64,000 nt of DNA, taken from the NCBI GenBank assembly GCA_030949385.1, contig JAUZSP010000003.1:517670-581669 (forward strand), given 5' to 3'. A model generated the notes under the pieces. It was not told where the DNA came from. It searched no databases and worked only from the letters and a program-made list of their open reading frames with translations. Numbering within the stretch: position 1 is the stretch's first letter; every line of letters starts with the position of its first letter. The stretch comes from Gammaproteobacteria bacterium. GTDB lineage: Bacteria; Pseudomonadota; Gammaproteobacteria; JAUZRS01. Made by a program: the position numbers and the translations under genes. Shown here one piece after another: positions 46,201-54,669 of this stretch.

Positions 46201-47349
46201 TTATTTATTTTTTTTTAATTCATGCAGTGTGGCACGATTTTCTTGTTGCATTGTTTTGAGGGTGTGTTTTGTTGTTTTATTATGTTTGTTATGTTTTCTT
46301 AGCCACTGATCCAGTAGGTGTAGCATTCTATTGCTTTGTTCTAGTATAAAATTAATCTTTGCGATACGTTTATGGAAGTATTTTATGAACTGTTCTTTTT
46401 TGCCATTGCTAGAAATGAGCGCGACACCAAAAATATCTTCAATAAGTTTTTTTGTTTTATGGCTGTCAAAGGACTCTTCTCTTTCATGTGATAGAATGGG
46501 AGGGGTTAGGTAGAGTTTATGGCCTGTTTTTTCTGCTTCTATGGCCATCATCATGTCGCTGCGTCTACTGACCCAGTTGAGTATTTTAATGGAGCTATTT
46601 TTGTGTGTAAGCACAACTGGATTGAATATGAAGGTAGCACCACCACGATCTAGGCCTGTGGCTTGTTCAATTTTTTTTGGAGTTGAAATAGGGCGTGTGG
46701 TTGTTTTTCCATTGTGTAGCTTGAGTATGAAATCAACCCAGTTTATTTTATGTGTGTTTATTTTTTTTGGGTTAAAATTATTTTTGTTAAACGCGTAGTT
46801 ATCGTGGTGTGCATGTTTTTCTATTTTCTTAAATAAGTGCTTTTTCTGTATGCTTACACTGTTAATGAATTCCTGTATTTCCTTGTTTTTAGGAGTGTGT
46901 TGTTTGTCGATTGAAATCAATAGATCCAATAAGGGGGAGGCGCGTGTGTATTCTTTAGGGATTGGTGGGTCTCCGTGCAGGCTGCTAAAAGCCATGTCGC
47001 ATTGTGTAGATTTTAGCTCAGCTACAAGTGATCTAAATTTTAGTTCTGGCATTGTCCAGACGAGATCATCATCCAATAGGATGGCAATGTCGGAAGATGC
47101 GTGGCCTCTTTTTTTTAGAAAATCTTGGCATAAATTTCTTGACTGCAAGATGGAAAGGTAGTCTTTTGTTTGAGCAATGTAAGTGAATTTTTCAGACCAT
47201 GAATGTGGTGTTTCTATTGGGTTGTGACCAATGTGCAGTATAAAAAAATTAATGGGCAGAGTTGGGAGTTTGTTTTTTATACTGGATAACAGCCGATCTG
47301 CAACGGCAGGATATGCTGTAGTGATAGCAATATTAAGGGTGATGTCCAT
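46201..47349 (-). CDS. Glycosyltransferase-like protein in AT-rich operon
   Basis: The ~382-aa protein starts MDITLNIAITTAYPAVADRL and has DIAILLDDDLVW near residue 95, a DxD-like metal site of GT-A folds, and AIEAEKTGHKLYLTPPIL, as in family 2 enzymes. The tail is Lys/Asn-rich. I cannot assign a known family. The ATG overlaps the M20 stop (TAATG). Base composition is AT-rich compared with flanks, suggesting transfer. Confidence 0.55.
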   Translation of the reverse strand: MDITLNIAITTAYPAVADRLLSSIKNKLPTLPINFFILHIGHNPIETPHSWSEKFTYIAQTKDYLSILQSRNLCQDFLKKRGHASSDIAILLDDDLVWTMPELKFRSLVAELKSTQCDMAFSSLHGDPPIPKEYTRASPLLDLLISIDKQHTPKNKEIQEFINSVSIQKKHLFKKIEKHAHHDNYAFNKNNFNPKKINTHKINWVDFILKLHNGKTTTRPISTPKKIEQATGLDRGGATFIFNPVVLTHKNSSIKILNWVSRRSDMMMAIEAEKTGHKLYLTPPILSHEREESFDSHKTKKLIEDIFGVALISSNGKKEQFIKYFHKRIAKINFILEQSNRMLHLLDQWLRKHNKHNKTTKHTLKTMQQENRATLHELKKNK

Positions 47350-48197
47350 TAGGCTAGATTGTCCTGAGAAAAAAGGGTAAGAAAATGCTTGAACTGTTCT
47401 TTGTGGATGAAGCATTTTTCGATGTCCAATGATTCATTGGTGGCGTGAATGTTGTGTAGTTTGTCATTGGGGCCGAAACCGATGTAGATCGCATCGTCTG
47501 GTAGGTTGCTTATAAAGGGACAGGTTTTTAGGCCATTCAGTTTGTTTAGGTGCCGATTCTCTATTTTTGGATTTCTGAGACTTGAGTTTAACAGTTTAAT
47601 CCATTTTTTTAGATGAGTTTTTTTGCGGTTAGGAGACCATAAGAAAGCAATCTGCTTGCCTGAATCGAGGTCGTTAAATCCAGTTTCTTCGATGAATATA
47701 TCGGCTTTGAATTGATTTATTTCCTTTTTAAATATTTCGTGTGCAACGCGAATCCCTGCGCTGATCTCTTCTTCACCCTGAATTAGCCATAAAATTTCGG
47801 GTCTACTTTGTTTTTCATCAACCATTTCTTTAATAGCGTGCAATCGCATAATGAGCGGCGCTTTATTGTCAGCTACTCCTCGGCCATAAAAACGACCTTG
47901 TTTCTCTTTAAGTAAAAAAGGCTCTCCGCTAATCCATTTGTGCATCGGCTTTACAGGGGCGACATCATAGTGACCATAAATAATTGCTTTTTTGCTTGAA
48001 TTTTTTGGCTTTAAGTGTGCGATTATGCTGGGTTGGTTTGATGTTGATTTCCCTTTTATTTTGGTTGAAAACCCTATCTTTTTCAGGTTTTTTTCTAGAA
48101 ACTGGAGTGCCTTTGTATTCTCTGTTTCATTATTTGAAAGTGAGCGTAGGGCGATAAACTTCTTTAATTCTAGTGTTATTTTGTCTCTGTTGCGCAT
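47349..48197 (-). CDS. Short M20 family metallopeptidase
   Basis: The 282-aa protein keeps M20 metal-site blocks: IYGHYDVAPV, GRGVADNKAPL, IQGEEEISAG, IFIEETGF and a final His in NIHATNES. The dimerisation domain found in most M20 enzymes (~110 aa) is reduced to a short linker. It probably removes an acyl or aminoacyl group from a small substrate. It lies between PhyH and the glycosyltransferase-like gene with 4-bp gap and overlap. Confidence 0.82.
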   Translation of the reverse strand: MRNRDKITLELKKFIALRSLSNNETENTKALQFLEKNLKKIGFSTKIKGKSTSNQPSIIAHLKPKNSSKKAIIYGHYDVAPVKPMHKWISGEPFLLKEKQGRFYGRGVADNKAPLIMRLHAIKEMVDEKQSRPEILWLIQGEEEISAGIRVAHEIFKKEINQFKADIFIEETGFNDLDSGKQIAFLWSPNRKKTHLKKWIKLLNSSLRNPKIENRHLNKLNGLKTCPFISNLPDDAIYIGFGPNDKLHNIHATNESLDIEKCFIHKEQFKHFLTLFSQDNLA

Positions 48198-48200
48198 GTT

Positions 48201-49325
48201 TTAGCTGTCCTTTTTTGTGGGTGTTTTTTTTGTTAGTGTCTCCCACTCTTGATAAGCTGAGTTGAATACGTTTCTGGCTTTGTGCAATTCAAATGATGCG
48301 CCACTGATCCATAAGTTTAAAATGATCTTCTGGGCTTTTTTGGGGTTTAGGCTTGGGTTTGATTGCATTAATTTTTTTGATAATGTGGCGCGTGAATGGG
48401 CTGATTTTAGTAGATCTTTGATTTGACCTTGTTTGTTAAGAATTTTCCATATGTGTTGTTTTGCTCGATCTAGGGCATTAAACATACCGGATGGTTTGGG
48501 TACCCCTTGATGTTTATTTTCAAAGCTTGAACCTGTGGTGTGATTTTTGTTGCCAAAAATAGGGAATTCATTTTCATTGAGCAGTTGATTTTTGTTTACG
48601 CTAATTTGCTCATTTAGAGGGTGCCATGAGGCATTTTCTTTCCAGTAACGTGTGGCCGGTGGAACCCATAAGACAATATGGGCGGGGCGCGGTTGTGTTG
48701 AGTTTGTTTTTTGGCTTCTATGCCATGTTCGGCTGTGTAATAAAATAATGCTACCGGCTTTAACCGGCAGTAACACGCTGGGTGTCTCTTCATAAAGGGC
48801 TTGTTTTTCAGACATAAAATCAACAGGTGCAGAAGCTTCCCATAAATGAGAGCCGCTTACCACTTCAAGACAGCCAGATTCAACGGGTACGTCGATGTAG
48901 CTCATCCATGTTGACATGCCGGTACGGTCTACCGGCCAATACATGGAGTCTTGATGCCAAGGGATGATGCCGTTGCCTGCACCGGCTGTTTTGCAGATAA
49001 TATGATCGTGCAGCAGGCGTGCCCCTGATAACTCAAAGCTGGTGGCAGCAAGTTGTGAGAGTGGGGTTTTGATGATTTGGTTAAATTCTGGCAATGTTTT
49101 CCATAGATCTCGCCATTGTGATATGACTTTTGTGTAGTCTGTTAGATCACAGCCGATCTCTTTTGCATGGCGTTGGATTAAGCTCTGCCATTGGTTTGAA
49201 AGTTGGGCTAATTGTTCTTTTTTAATTATTTCAGTTAAAATAACCCATCCTTTTTTTCGGTAAAATGACAATGCCTCATCGTTTAGACGTGGGTACTGAA
49301 TGGCGTTGATGGTTTTAGTTGTCAA
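48201..49325 (-). CDS. Phytanoyl-CoA dioxygenase family protein
   Basis: The 374-aa protein has the iron ligands in IPWHQDSMYWPVDR (HxD) and the distal His in LLHSRTWHRSQ, so it should be a 2-oxoglutarate-dependent hydroxylase. The last ~110 residues form an extra helical domain. A TTG start at 49325 is supported by GGAGAAAA 7 nt upstream and lies inside the NAT gene. Confidence 0.85.
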   Translation of the reverse strand: MTTKTINAIQYPRLNDEALSFYRKKGWVILTEIIKKEQLAQLSNQWQSLIQRHAKEIGCDLTDYTKVISQWRDLWKTLPEFNQIIKTPLSQLAATSFELSGARLLHDHIICKTAGAGNGIIPWHQDSMYWPVDRTGMSTWMSYIDVPVESGCLEVVSGSHLWEASAPVDFMSEKQALYEETPSVLLPVKAGSIILLHSRTWHRSQKTNSTQPRPAHIVLWVPPATRYWKENASWHPLNEQISVNKNQLLNENEFPIFGNKNHTTGSSFENKHQGVPKPSGMFNALDRAKQHIWKILNKQGQIKDLLKSAHSRATLSKKLMQSNPSLNPKKAQKIILNLWISGASFELHKARNVFNSAYQEWETLTKKTPTKKDS

Positions 49326-50136
49326 AGATTTTTCTCCAGCTTTTTTTTAATAAGGCTTGCAGAGGCTCCGGTTTAGGAAGGTATGTGTTTAGCCAAAGTA
49401 AAGCCTCGGTTTCATTTTTTAATTTATATTTGGTGTCTGGAATATTGAGAACGGTTTTATTGCGGAGCATGAAACCATTTTGATGGCTCCAAAGATTGAT
49501 TCTAATGCTGGTTAGGAAAGGGCCATAGTTGACTTCGGTGTAATGTTTTTTGCGCATTCTTGTGAAAGCGGAGTAGTGACATAGTTTTGCTGAAAAGGTT
49601 TGATCAATGATTTTTTTTCTACTGCCGAGTACGGTTTGTTGGATTGCCCAGCTCTCCCCTGTTTGTATGAGTTGGTATTCAAAATTTAATACACGATGCT
49701 GTGAATTATTTTTTAGCTCTAGAGGTTCTAAATATGGAAACCCATTGCCAACATCGACGAAATACTTTTTTTCATTGAGCTGTACAATGAGGCCAATATG
49801 GCAGTCGGGTTTTTCCATAGAGACGATGTGCAAACCTGCATTAAACCCCATAGTTTGTAACAATGCACAGAGAAAAGGGTTACTTGTGGTGCATAGGCCA
49901 CCCATGCCCTTCATCATGTCAGAGATAATTTGTTGCTTTGTGGGAGGTTCTGCAGGGCGGCAAAGCATGGTGAGATTCTGGAAGGGAATGTTGGCGTAAA
50001 TGGCGCGAATGACGGTGCGCAATGTTTCTAAACTGACATCGCGTGCGTTTATGTGCAGTGTGTTTAGAAAGTGTTCTGTTTGAATTGGGCTTAACCAATC
50101 TTCCAGTCCGCTGCGGTAGGTGTTATCAAAATCCAT
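49315..50136 (-). CDS. Arylamine N-acetyltransferase family protein
   Basis: The 273-aa protein has the NAT triad: Cys in GMGGLCTTSN, His in DCHIGLIV and Asp in YFVDVGNGFP. The usual RGG.C reads MGGLC. NAT relatives include acetyltransferases and amide synthases that release natural products. Given its partners, an amide-forming step is plausible. Confidence 0.85.
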   Translation of the reverse strand: MDFDNTYRSGLEDWLSPIQTEHFLNTLHINARDVSLETLRTVIRAIYANIPFQNLTMLCRPAEPPTKQQIISDMMKGMGGLCTTSNPFLCALLQTMGFNAGLHIVSMEKPDCHIGLIVQLNEKKYFVDVGNGFPYLEPLELKNNSQHRVLNFEYQLIQTGESWAIQQTVLGSRKKIIDQTFSAKLCHYSAFTRMRKKHYTEVNYGPFLTSIRINLWSHQNGFMLRNKTVLNIPDTKYKLKNETEALLWLNTYLPKPEPLQALLKKSWRKIFDN

Positions 50137-50138
50137 GC

Positions 50139-50954
50139 TTAGTAGCTCTTTTCTTTGATCCAGATTCTTTGCCAGACAGAGGTGTGTTTGGGTGGGCTAT
50201 CGACACCCAATAAAGGTGAGCCCATTTGCAGGCAGGTGGTGACGGTGCTTGCATCATGTGCGCCGTGTGGAAAACAGATGGGCAGCACTCCGTGCGCACC
50301 CAGTGAGTATAGCCACTGCTGGGATTCGTGTAATTCAGCTCTGAGAGATTTGTTGCTTAGGCAAGTGAAGATACGATGACTGACACCGTGAATTCCGACC
50401 TCAATACCTTGAGCTATATAATGTTTTAATTTTTTTTCGCTCATGAACAGTGAGGGCGATTCTGCATCTCTGTTGATTTTAAAGCAGGCTTGGCGTAATT
50501 GACGATAACGCCGAGGGGTTACACGCCGTAGTATTTTTTTTAGTTTGCCAGAGGTGAGGCTGCGGCGTTGATCTGGGTGTACTTCGTTACAGAGAATTAA
50601 GTGATGCGCCATGTCATCAATGACAGAAAAACCTTGTTGGATAAATGATTTTACGGGGAAAAGGGTGGCGACCATATTGCGACGAAGTATCTCATCTAGA
50701 GCGTGGGTGTTGTCGATGTAGCCATCATCAAAGCTAATGTAGACGGTGTTGTCAGTATTGCTGCGGTTTAATTTGGATAAGGTTTTGGTTATTTTTTTGT
50801 TGGCTTCAATTTCATCCAACAGGTGTATGAATCGTGGCCAGCTTATGGCAGTTTGACGCTGAAAATAATAGTGATTGGAGGGCTCTTTTTTCAAGACACG
50901 ATGCAACATATAGATCACGGGTTGATTTTTAGAGGATGTGAGGGACGTGTTCAT
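50139..50954 (-). CDS. Polysaccharide deacetylase (NodB domain)
   Basis: The 271-aa protein has ISFDDGYIDN (catalytic Asp and metal Asp) and the metal His pair in IHGVSHRIF. No signal peptide is visible, so it may act in the cytoplasm on a sugar intermediate. It is the first of five genes with gaps of 4 bp or less. Confidence 0.85.
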   Translation of the reverse strand: MNTSLTSSKNQPVIYMLHRVLKKEPSNHYYFQRQTAISWPRFIHLLDEIEANKKITKTLSKLNRSNTDNTVYISFDDGYIDNTHALDEILRRNMVATLFPVKSFIQQGFSVIDDMAHHLILCNEVHPDQRRSLTSGKLKKILRRVTPRRYRQLRQACFKINRDAESPSLFMSEKKLKHYIAQGIEVGIHGVSHRIFTCLSNKSLRAELHESQQWLYSLGAHGVLPICFPHGAHDASTVTTCLQMGSPLLGVDSPPKHTSVWQRIWIKEKSY

Positions 50955-50990
50955 AGAGTCTAATATGTGAGCGGTTCTTAATTGAGGGAG

Positions 50991-51542
50991 TTATCTTTGC
51001 GGGGTGGCTTGAATTGTAGCGGCGTTGTCTTGTTTCTTGGCCCAAAATGAAAGTTGGGAAGCGAGCTCTTCTAATGTGTTGATGAGGATGAGTGGCGCTG
51101 TTTGGCGCTGATCGAGATAACCTGCTTGGAGGCGGTCGGCCCAGCCACCGGAGCCTTGAAGTAGTAAAATGGGTCTGCCAATTTGGCTGGCTAGAGCAAT
51201 TTCACTTAAGGTGCCAGCCCCTCCGCCGAGTACCACAACCGCAAAACCACTGGCAACCACAAGTTGGTTTCGCCCTACATCCAATCCGGTGGGAATGATG
51301 ATGTCAATAAACGGGTTGGCGCTGTGGCTTTCGTAACTGGGTAAGATGCCGATGGTGTGTCCTGCTTCAGGGACGGATTTAAAGCCATGACAGCTCTCTT
51401 GCATGGTTCCACCTAGCCCGCCGCAAACGAGATGATAACCGTTTTGGGCGATGCATTTGCCTACGGAACGTGCTCTTGTGATGGCGGTTTGATGGGATAA
51501 ACGAGCATCGCCAATCACAGCCACTTGATTGTTTATCGCCAT
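50991..51542 (-). CDS. TIGR00725 family LOG-like protein
   Basis: The 183-aa protein has a Rossmann-like fold with VAVIGDARLS, CGGLGGTMQESCHG and VVLGGGAGTLSEIALA, as in TIGR00725 and lysine decarboxylase-like (LOG) proteins that handle nucleotides. The gap to the deacetylase gene is 36 bp on the same strand, so it may head the AT-rich operon. Confidence 0.8.
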   Translation of the reverse strand: MAINNQVAVIGDARLSHQTAITRARSVGKCIAQNGYHLVCGGLGGTMQESCHGFKSVPEAGHTIGILPSYESHSANPFIDIIIPTGLDVGRNQLVVASGFAVVVLGGGAGTLSEIALASQIGRPILLLQGSGGWADRLQAGYLDQRQTAPLILINTLEELASQLSFWAKKQDNAATIQATPQR

Positions 51543-51789
51543 GTTTCATCTTTGAGAATTAAAAACCATAGTATACTTGTATTGCATGGAAAATGAAATA
51601 CACAATCCTATTGATGAGGTTTTATGGCGTTTGTTTGAGTGAGTCGGCTTTTTAAGGTTATTGAACTTAATTGGTGGGGTAAAATTGGGAGGTTAGGCCG
51701 CCCCGATGGATGAGCGTGATGGGGTGGTTTTTAGATTATTGTGTTACTGGGTTGAGAAAAGGGCTGATGCGATTTATATGCATTAGATT

Positions 51790-52188
51790 TTAATACGCAA
51801 CAGGACAGGAGGGAAAGCTGTTGCTGTTCAACCCTTTGCGCAAAACGGCGCTGGCTTTCAGTTTCAGGTAACGACGGTAGCTGAAACGTACCGTGCTGTG
51901 ACCCATTGTAGCCTGAACCATCGCCAAGGGGTCTTCACTGTAGGAGGTGTTGTTTATGTGTGCTGTTTTATGGCTCGGTACGCTGGTGGCGAGTAAACCC
52001 AGCGCCTGAGAGACGATCCAGAGTGACAGACCCAAACCGGCGGTCAGCTCGCTCAGGGTGTGCAGGCCTTGCACCATGGTCACTAAGCCGCTTAACCAGA
52101 CGATGGCAATGGGAGCGGCGGTTCTTAGGCCGTGCATTTGATAGGTTTTGTACGCAGGGACTAAAATGTGTTGGACGATGTTTTTCAT
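51790..52188 (-). CDS. Small membrane protein, 132 aa
   Basis: The ATG at 52188 follows GGAAGAGGG. The product has two hydrophobic helices (IAIVWLSGLVTMVQGL, GLGLSLWIVSQALGLLA) and a basic C terminus (RFSYRRYLKLKASAVLRKG). I recognise no family. Confidence 0.55.
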   Translation of the reverse strand: MKNIVQHILVPAYKTYQMHGLRTAAPIAIVWLSGLVTMVQGLHTLSELTAGLGLSLWIVSQALGLLATSVPSHKTAHINNTSYSEDPLAMVQATMGHSTVRFSYRRYLKLKASAVLRKGLNSNSFPSCPVAY

Positions 52189-52409
52189 GTTTTTCCCTCT
52201 TCCTTTGATCTGCAAAGCTGTTGTTGTGTTTTCTGCTTTGCTGTTGAGCTTATTTAAGCAGATTCACGTTGGTTTGATGGGAACCGCTTCACAAAAATGG
52301 CTCCTTTAAATCTTAAACTTTGATGTTGGTCGCAAAACTTAGCTTCTTGGGTGAGCCATGAGGGGGTTTGTTACACTGTGCCAACAAAAATAGACGAGGT
52401 GGAGAGATC

Positions 52410-53771
52410 ATGAGTAACAGAGAAGCAACAACGCAAGCCGCTGAGCATACGGCTCCTTGGGAGCAGGGTTTTGATAAGGTGGTGACGCCGTTTGAGGAGT
52501 TTATTCACGAAGAGAGCTCCAGTGGCCTGCTGTTGATGATCTGTACCGTGATCGCTCTTATTTGCGTCAATACGGCGTTGGCACACAGCTATGAGCATTT
52601 TTTCCATCAAAGTTTTTCTATTTCGGTGGCGGGTTGGACCTTGGAGCACACCCTGCATCACTGGATTAACGACGGTTTGATGGCGCTGTTTTTCTTTGTC
52701 GTGGGGCTGGAGATCAAGCGCGAGGTGCTGGTGGGGGAGCTTTCCAGTATGAAGCAGGCCATTTTGCCGGTGGTGGCTGCCATCGGTGGCATGGTGGTTC
52801 CGGCGGCGCTGTTTGTCTGGATGACGTTGGGTGATGCGTCTGTGCTCGGTTGGGGCATTCCAATGGCGACGGATCTGGCCTTTGCGGTGGGGATTTTGGT
52901 CTTGTTGGGCAAACATGTGCCCCGTGCGCTGTTGAGCTTTTTGGTCGGTTTGGCGATTGTGGATGATCTCGGTGGGGTGATGGTGATCGCTATTTTTTAC
53001 ACCGAGCAGATTTTCTGGATGCCGTTGCTGGTGGCGGGGCTGCTGTTGCTGCTGTTGATCGGTTTTAACCGTTTTGGCATCTCTAAGCCGCTGCCCTATT
53101 TTATTGTCGGTTTGTGCCTGTGGCTGGCGATGATGGAGTCCGGTGTACACGCCACCTTGGCGGGCATCTTGACTGCATGGACGATTCCCGCTCGATCTAA
53201 GTCGTCACCGCAAAAATTCAGCCTGCACATGCGGGAGTTGTTGGATCGCTTTGATGGTGCGTGCAAGGGCGGTTCGAATTTGATGAACAATCCCGATCAA
53301 CATGCGCTGCTGCAAACCTTTGAACATGGCATTCATAAGGTAGAGACACCGCTGCAACGTTTGGAACACAGTATGCACATGCCGGTGGCGTTTTTGATCA
53401 TTCCGTTGTTTGCCTTGGCCAATGCGGGTATTCCGATCAATTTCAGCGAATTGGGTAATGTCTTCGCTCAGCCAGTGACGCAGGGGGTGGTGTTGGGTTT
53501 GGTGGTGGGTAAGTTTGTTGGTATTGGATTGATGACGCTGCTAGCAGTGAAGCTGGGCATTGGTGAGCTGCCACGGGGAACTAACAGCCGACATATCATT
53601 GGCTTAGGGCTGTTGGGAGGAGTGGGTTTTACCATGTCGATCTTTATTGCGGAGCTGGGTTTTCAGTCGATGCCAGATCAATTGTTACTGGCAAAGACGG
53701 GGATTTTGTTTGCGTCGCTTTTTGCAGGTGTGGCGGGTTACTTGTGGTTGCGGTTTTTTTGTAAACGTTAA
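52410..53771 (+). CDS. nhaA: Na+/H+ antiporter NhaA
   Basis: The 453-aa protein has the NhaA pattern: LGWGIPMATDLAFAVGIL and LAIVDDLGGVMVIAIFYT with the ion-binding Asp pair, then GIPINFSELG. A ~60-residue loop with NNPDQHALLQTFEHGIHK lies in the middle, as in a longer NhaA subgroup. AGGTGGAGAG precedes the ATG. Confidence 0.96.
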   Translation: MSNREATTQAAEHTAPWEQGFDKVVTPFEEFIHEESSSGLLLMICTVIALICVNTALAHSYEHFFHQSFSISVAGWTLEHTLHHWINDGLMALFFFVVGLEIKREVLVGELSSMKQAILPVVAAIGGMVVPAALFVWMTLGDASVLGWGIPMATDLAFAVGILVLLGKHVPRALLSFLVGLAIVDDLGGVMVIAIFYTEQIFWMPLLVAGLLLLLLIGFNRFGISKPLPYFIVGLCLWLAMMESGVHATLAGILTAWTIPARSKSSPQKFSLHMRELLDRFDGACKGGSNLMNNPDQHALLQTFEHGIHKVETPLQRLEHSMHMPVAFLIIPLFALANAGIPINFSELGNVFAQPVTQGVVLGLVVGKFVGIGLMTLLAVKLGIGELPRGTNSRHIIGLGLLGGVGFTMSIFIAELGFQSMPDQLLLAKTGILFASLFAGVAGYLWLRFFCKR

Positions 53772-53875
53772 ATCAGGCTGCTGATGACGCTGCTAATAAA
53801 TTTGATGGTGATAAGAGTCAGGAGTAAGAAGGTGCCACGGCTGGTCCAGAGCAGAGCGGTGTTTTGTTGTTTCAT
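53768..53875 (-). CDS. Small membrane protein, 35 aa, convergent to nhaA
   Basis: GAGGATAA precedes an ATG that opens 35 codons: MKQQNTALLWTSRGTFLLLT, then IKFISSVISSLI. It is one membrane helix with a basic start. Its stop overlaps the nhaA stop. No family known. Confidence 0.45.
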   Translation of the reverse strand: MKQQNTALLWTSRGTFLLLTLITIKFISSVISSLI

Positions 53876-54195
53876 GTTTTTATTATCCTCAAGGGTATGC
53901 CAGTTGTTGGTGCGTCGTCGTTCGATGGGGTTAGTTTATAAACGCTGCGGAGGGTGTGCTGAGGCCTGGGTCACATGTTTTATGCCAATCGCTTCACAGA
54001 AAAAATCATTAACTGATTGAGTTACTTTGGTTTTTTTAGAAGCGATGCTGTTTTTCTGATGAGTGGGCAGTAAAGTCCCCCTCTCTTACTTAGTCTGTAG
54101 CCTGTATGGAATGCACCTTAGAGTTTATCTTGGATTTTGTTGTGCTGTTCCAGACTGCTTGTTGTCATTTTTTGGGAGACATAAGCTAAATATGG
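53876..54195. other. Gene-free stretch
   Basis: About 320 bp between the small ORF and the fimbrial operon. I see no credible ORF, RNA gene or repeat. Confidence 0.6.
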
Positions 54196-54669
54196 TTAGC
54201 AGGTTAAATTTTTGGCATCGCAGGTAACCTCGATTTGCATGGTGTGATTTTGATTCTTTGAGGACAAGCGTGCGAGATTGAGTCTGCCACCGATATAAAT
54301 GGTTTGTTGGCCACTCATGTCCAGTTGACCATTGGGTTGGTGTAAATAAGTTAGGGTGTCCGGTGAGGTATTTTGAGGGATTATAGTGATGTTAAATTTA
54401 CTATAAGCTTCTCCTGTGACGGTGCATCTGCCTCGCTGCGGAGGTTTATAAGATGCTGTGTTCTTAATGCTGCGAGTTGCGGCGTTTGAAAAATGGATGT
54501 CTAGAACATCGCTGTTATGTTGTATTGTCGCGTAAATTGGTATTGTTTTATTTGTAGGCGCAATAACAGTTCCAAACCGTAAACTTTTATCGCAATTAAT
54601 AGACAGTGCTTTGGTTGGTGTGCTGCCTATAAATAAAACAGTTAATAATATCAGGTTAATTATTTTCAT
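54196..54669 (-). CDS. Secreted fimbria-associated protein, 157 aa
   Basis: The protein has a signal peptide (ILLTVLFIGSTPTKA), four cysteines in CDKSLRFGTV, RCTVTG and the end CDAKNLTC, and a beta-rich middle with IYIGGRLNL, as in DUF4402-like pilin or adhesin subunits. It overlaps the usher end and is the last gene of the operon. Confidence 0.6.
   Translation of the reverse strand: MKIINLILLTVLFIGSTPTKALSINCDKSLRFGTVIAPTNKTIPIYATIQHNSDVLDIHFSNAATRSIKNTASYKPPQRGRCTVTGEAYSKFNITIIPQNTSPDTLTYLHQPNGQLDMSGQQTIYIGGRLNLARLSSKNQNHTMQIEVTCDAKNLTC

Noticed and set aside
53784-54020. 78-aa plus-strand frame behind nhaA
   Set aside because: No ribosome binding site and Arg/Cys-rich random-looking product; the minus-strand 35-aa ORF is a better candidate.
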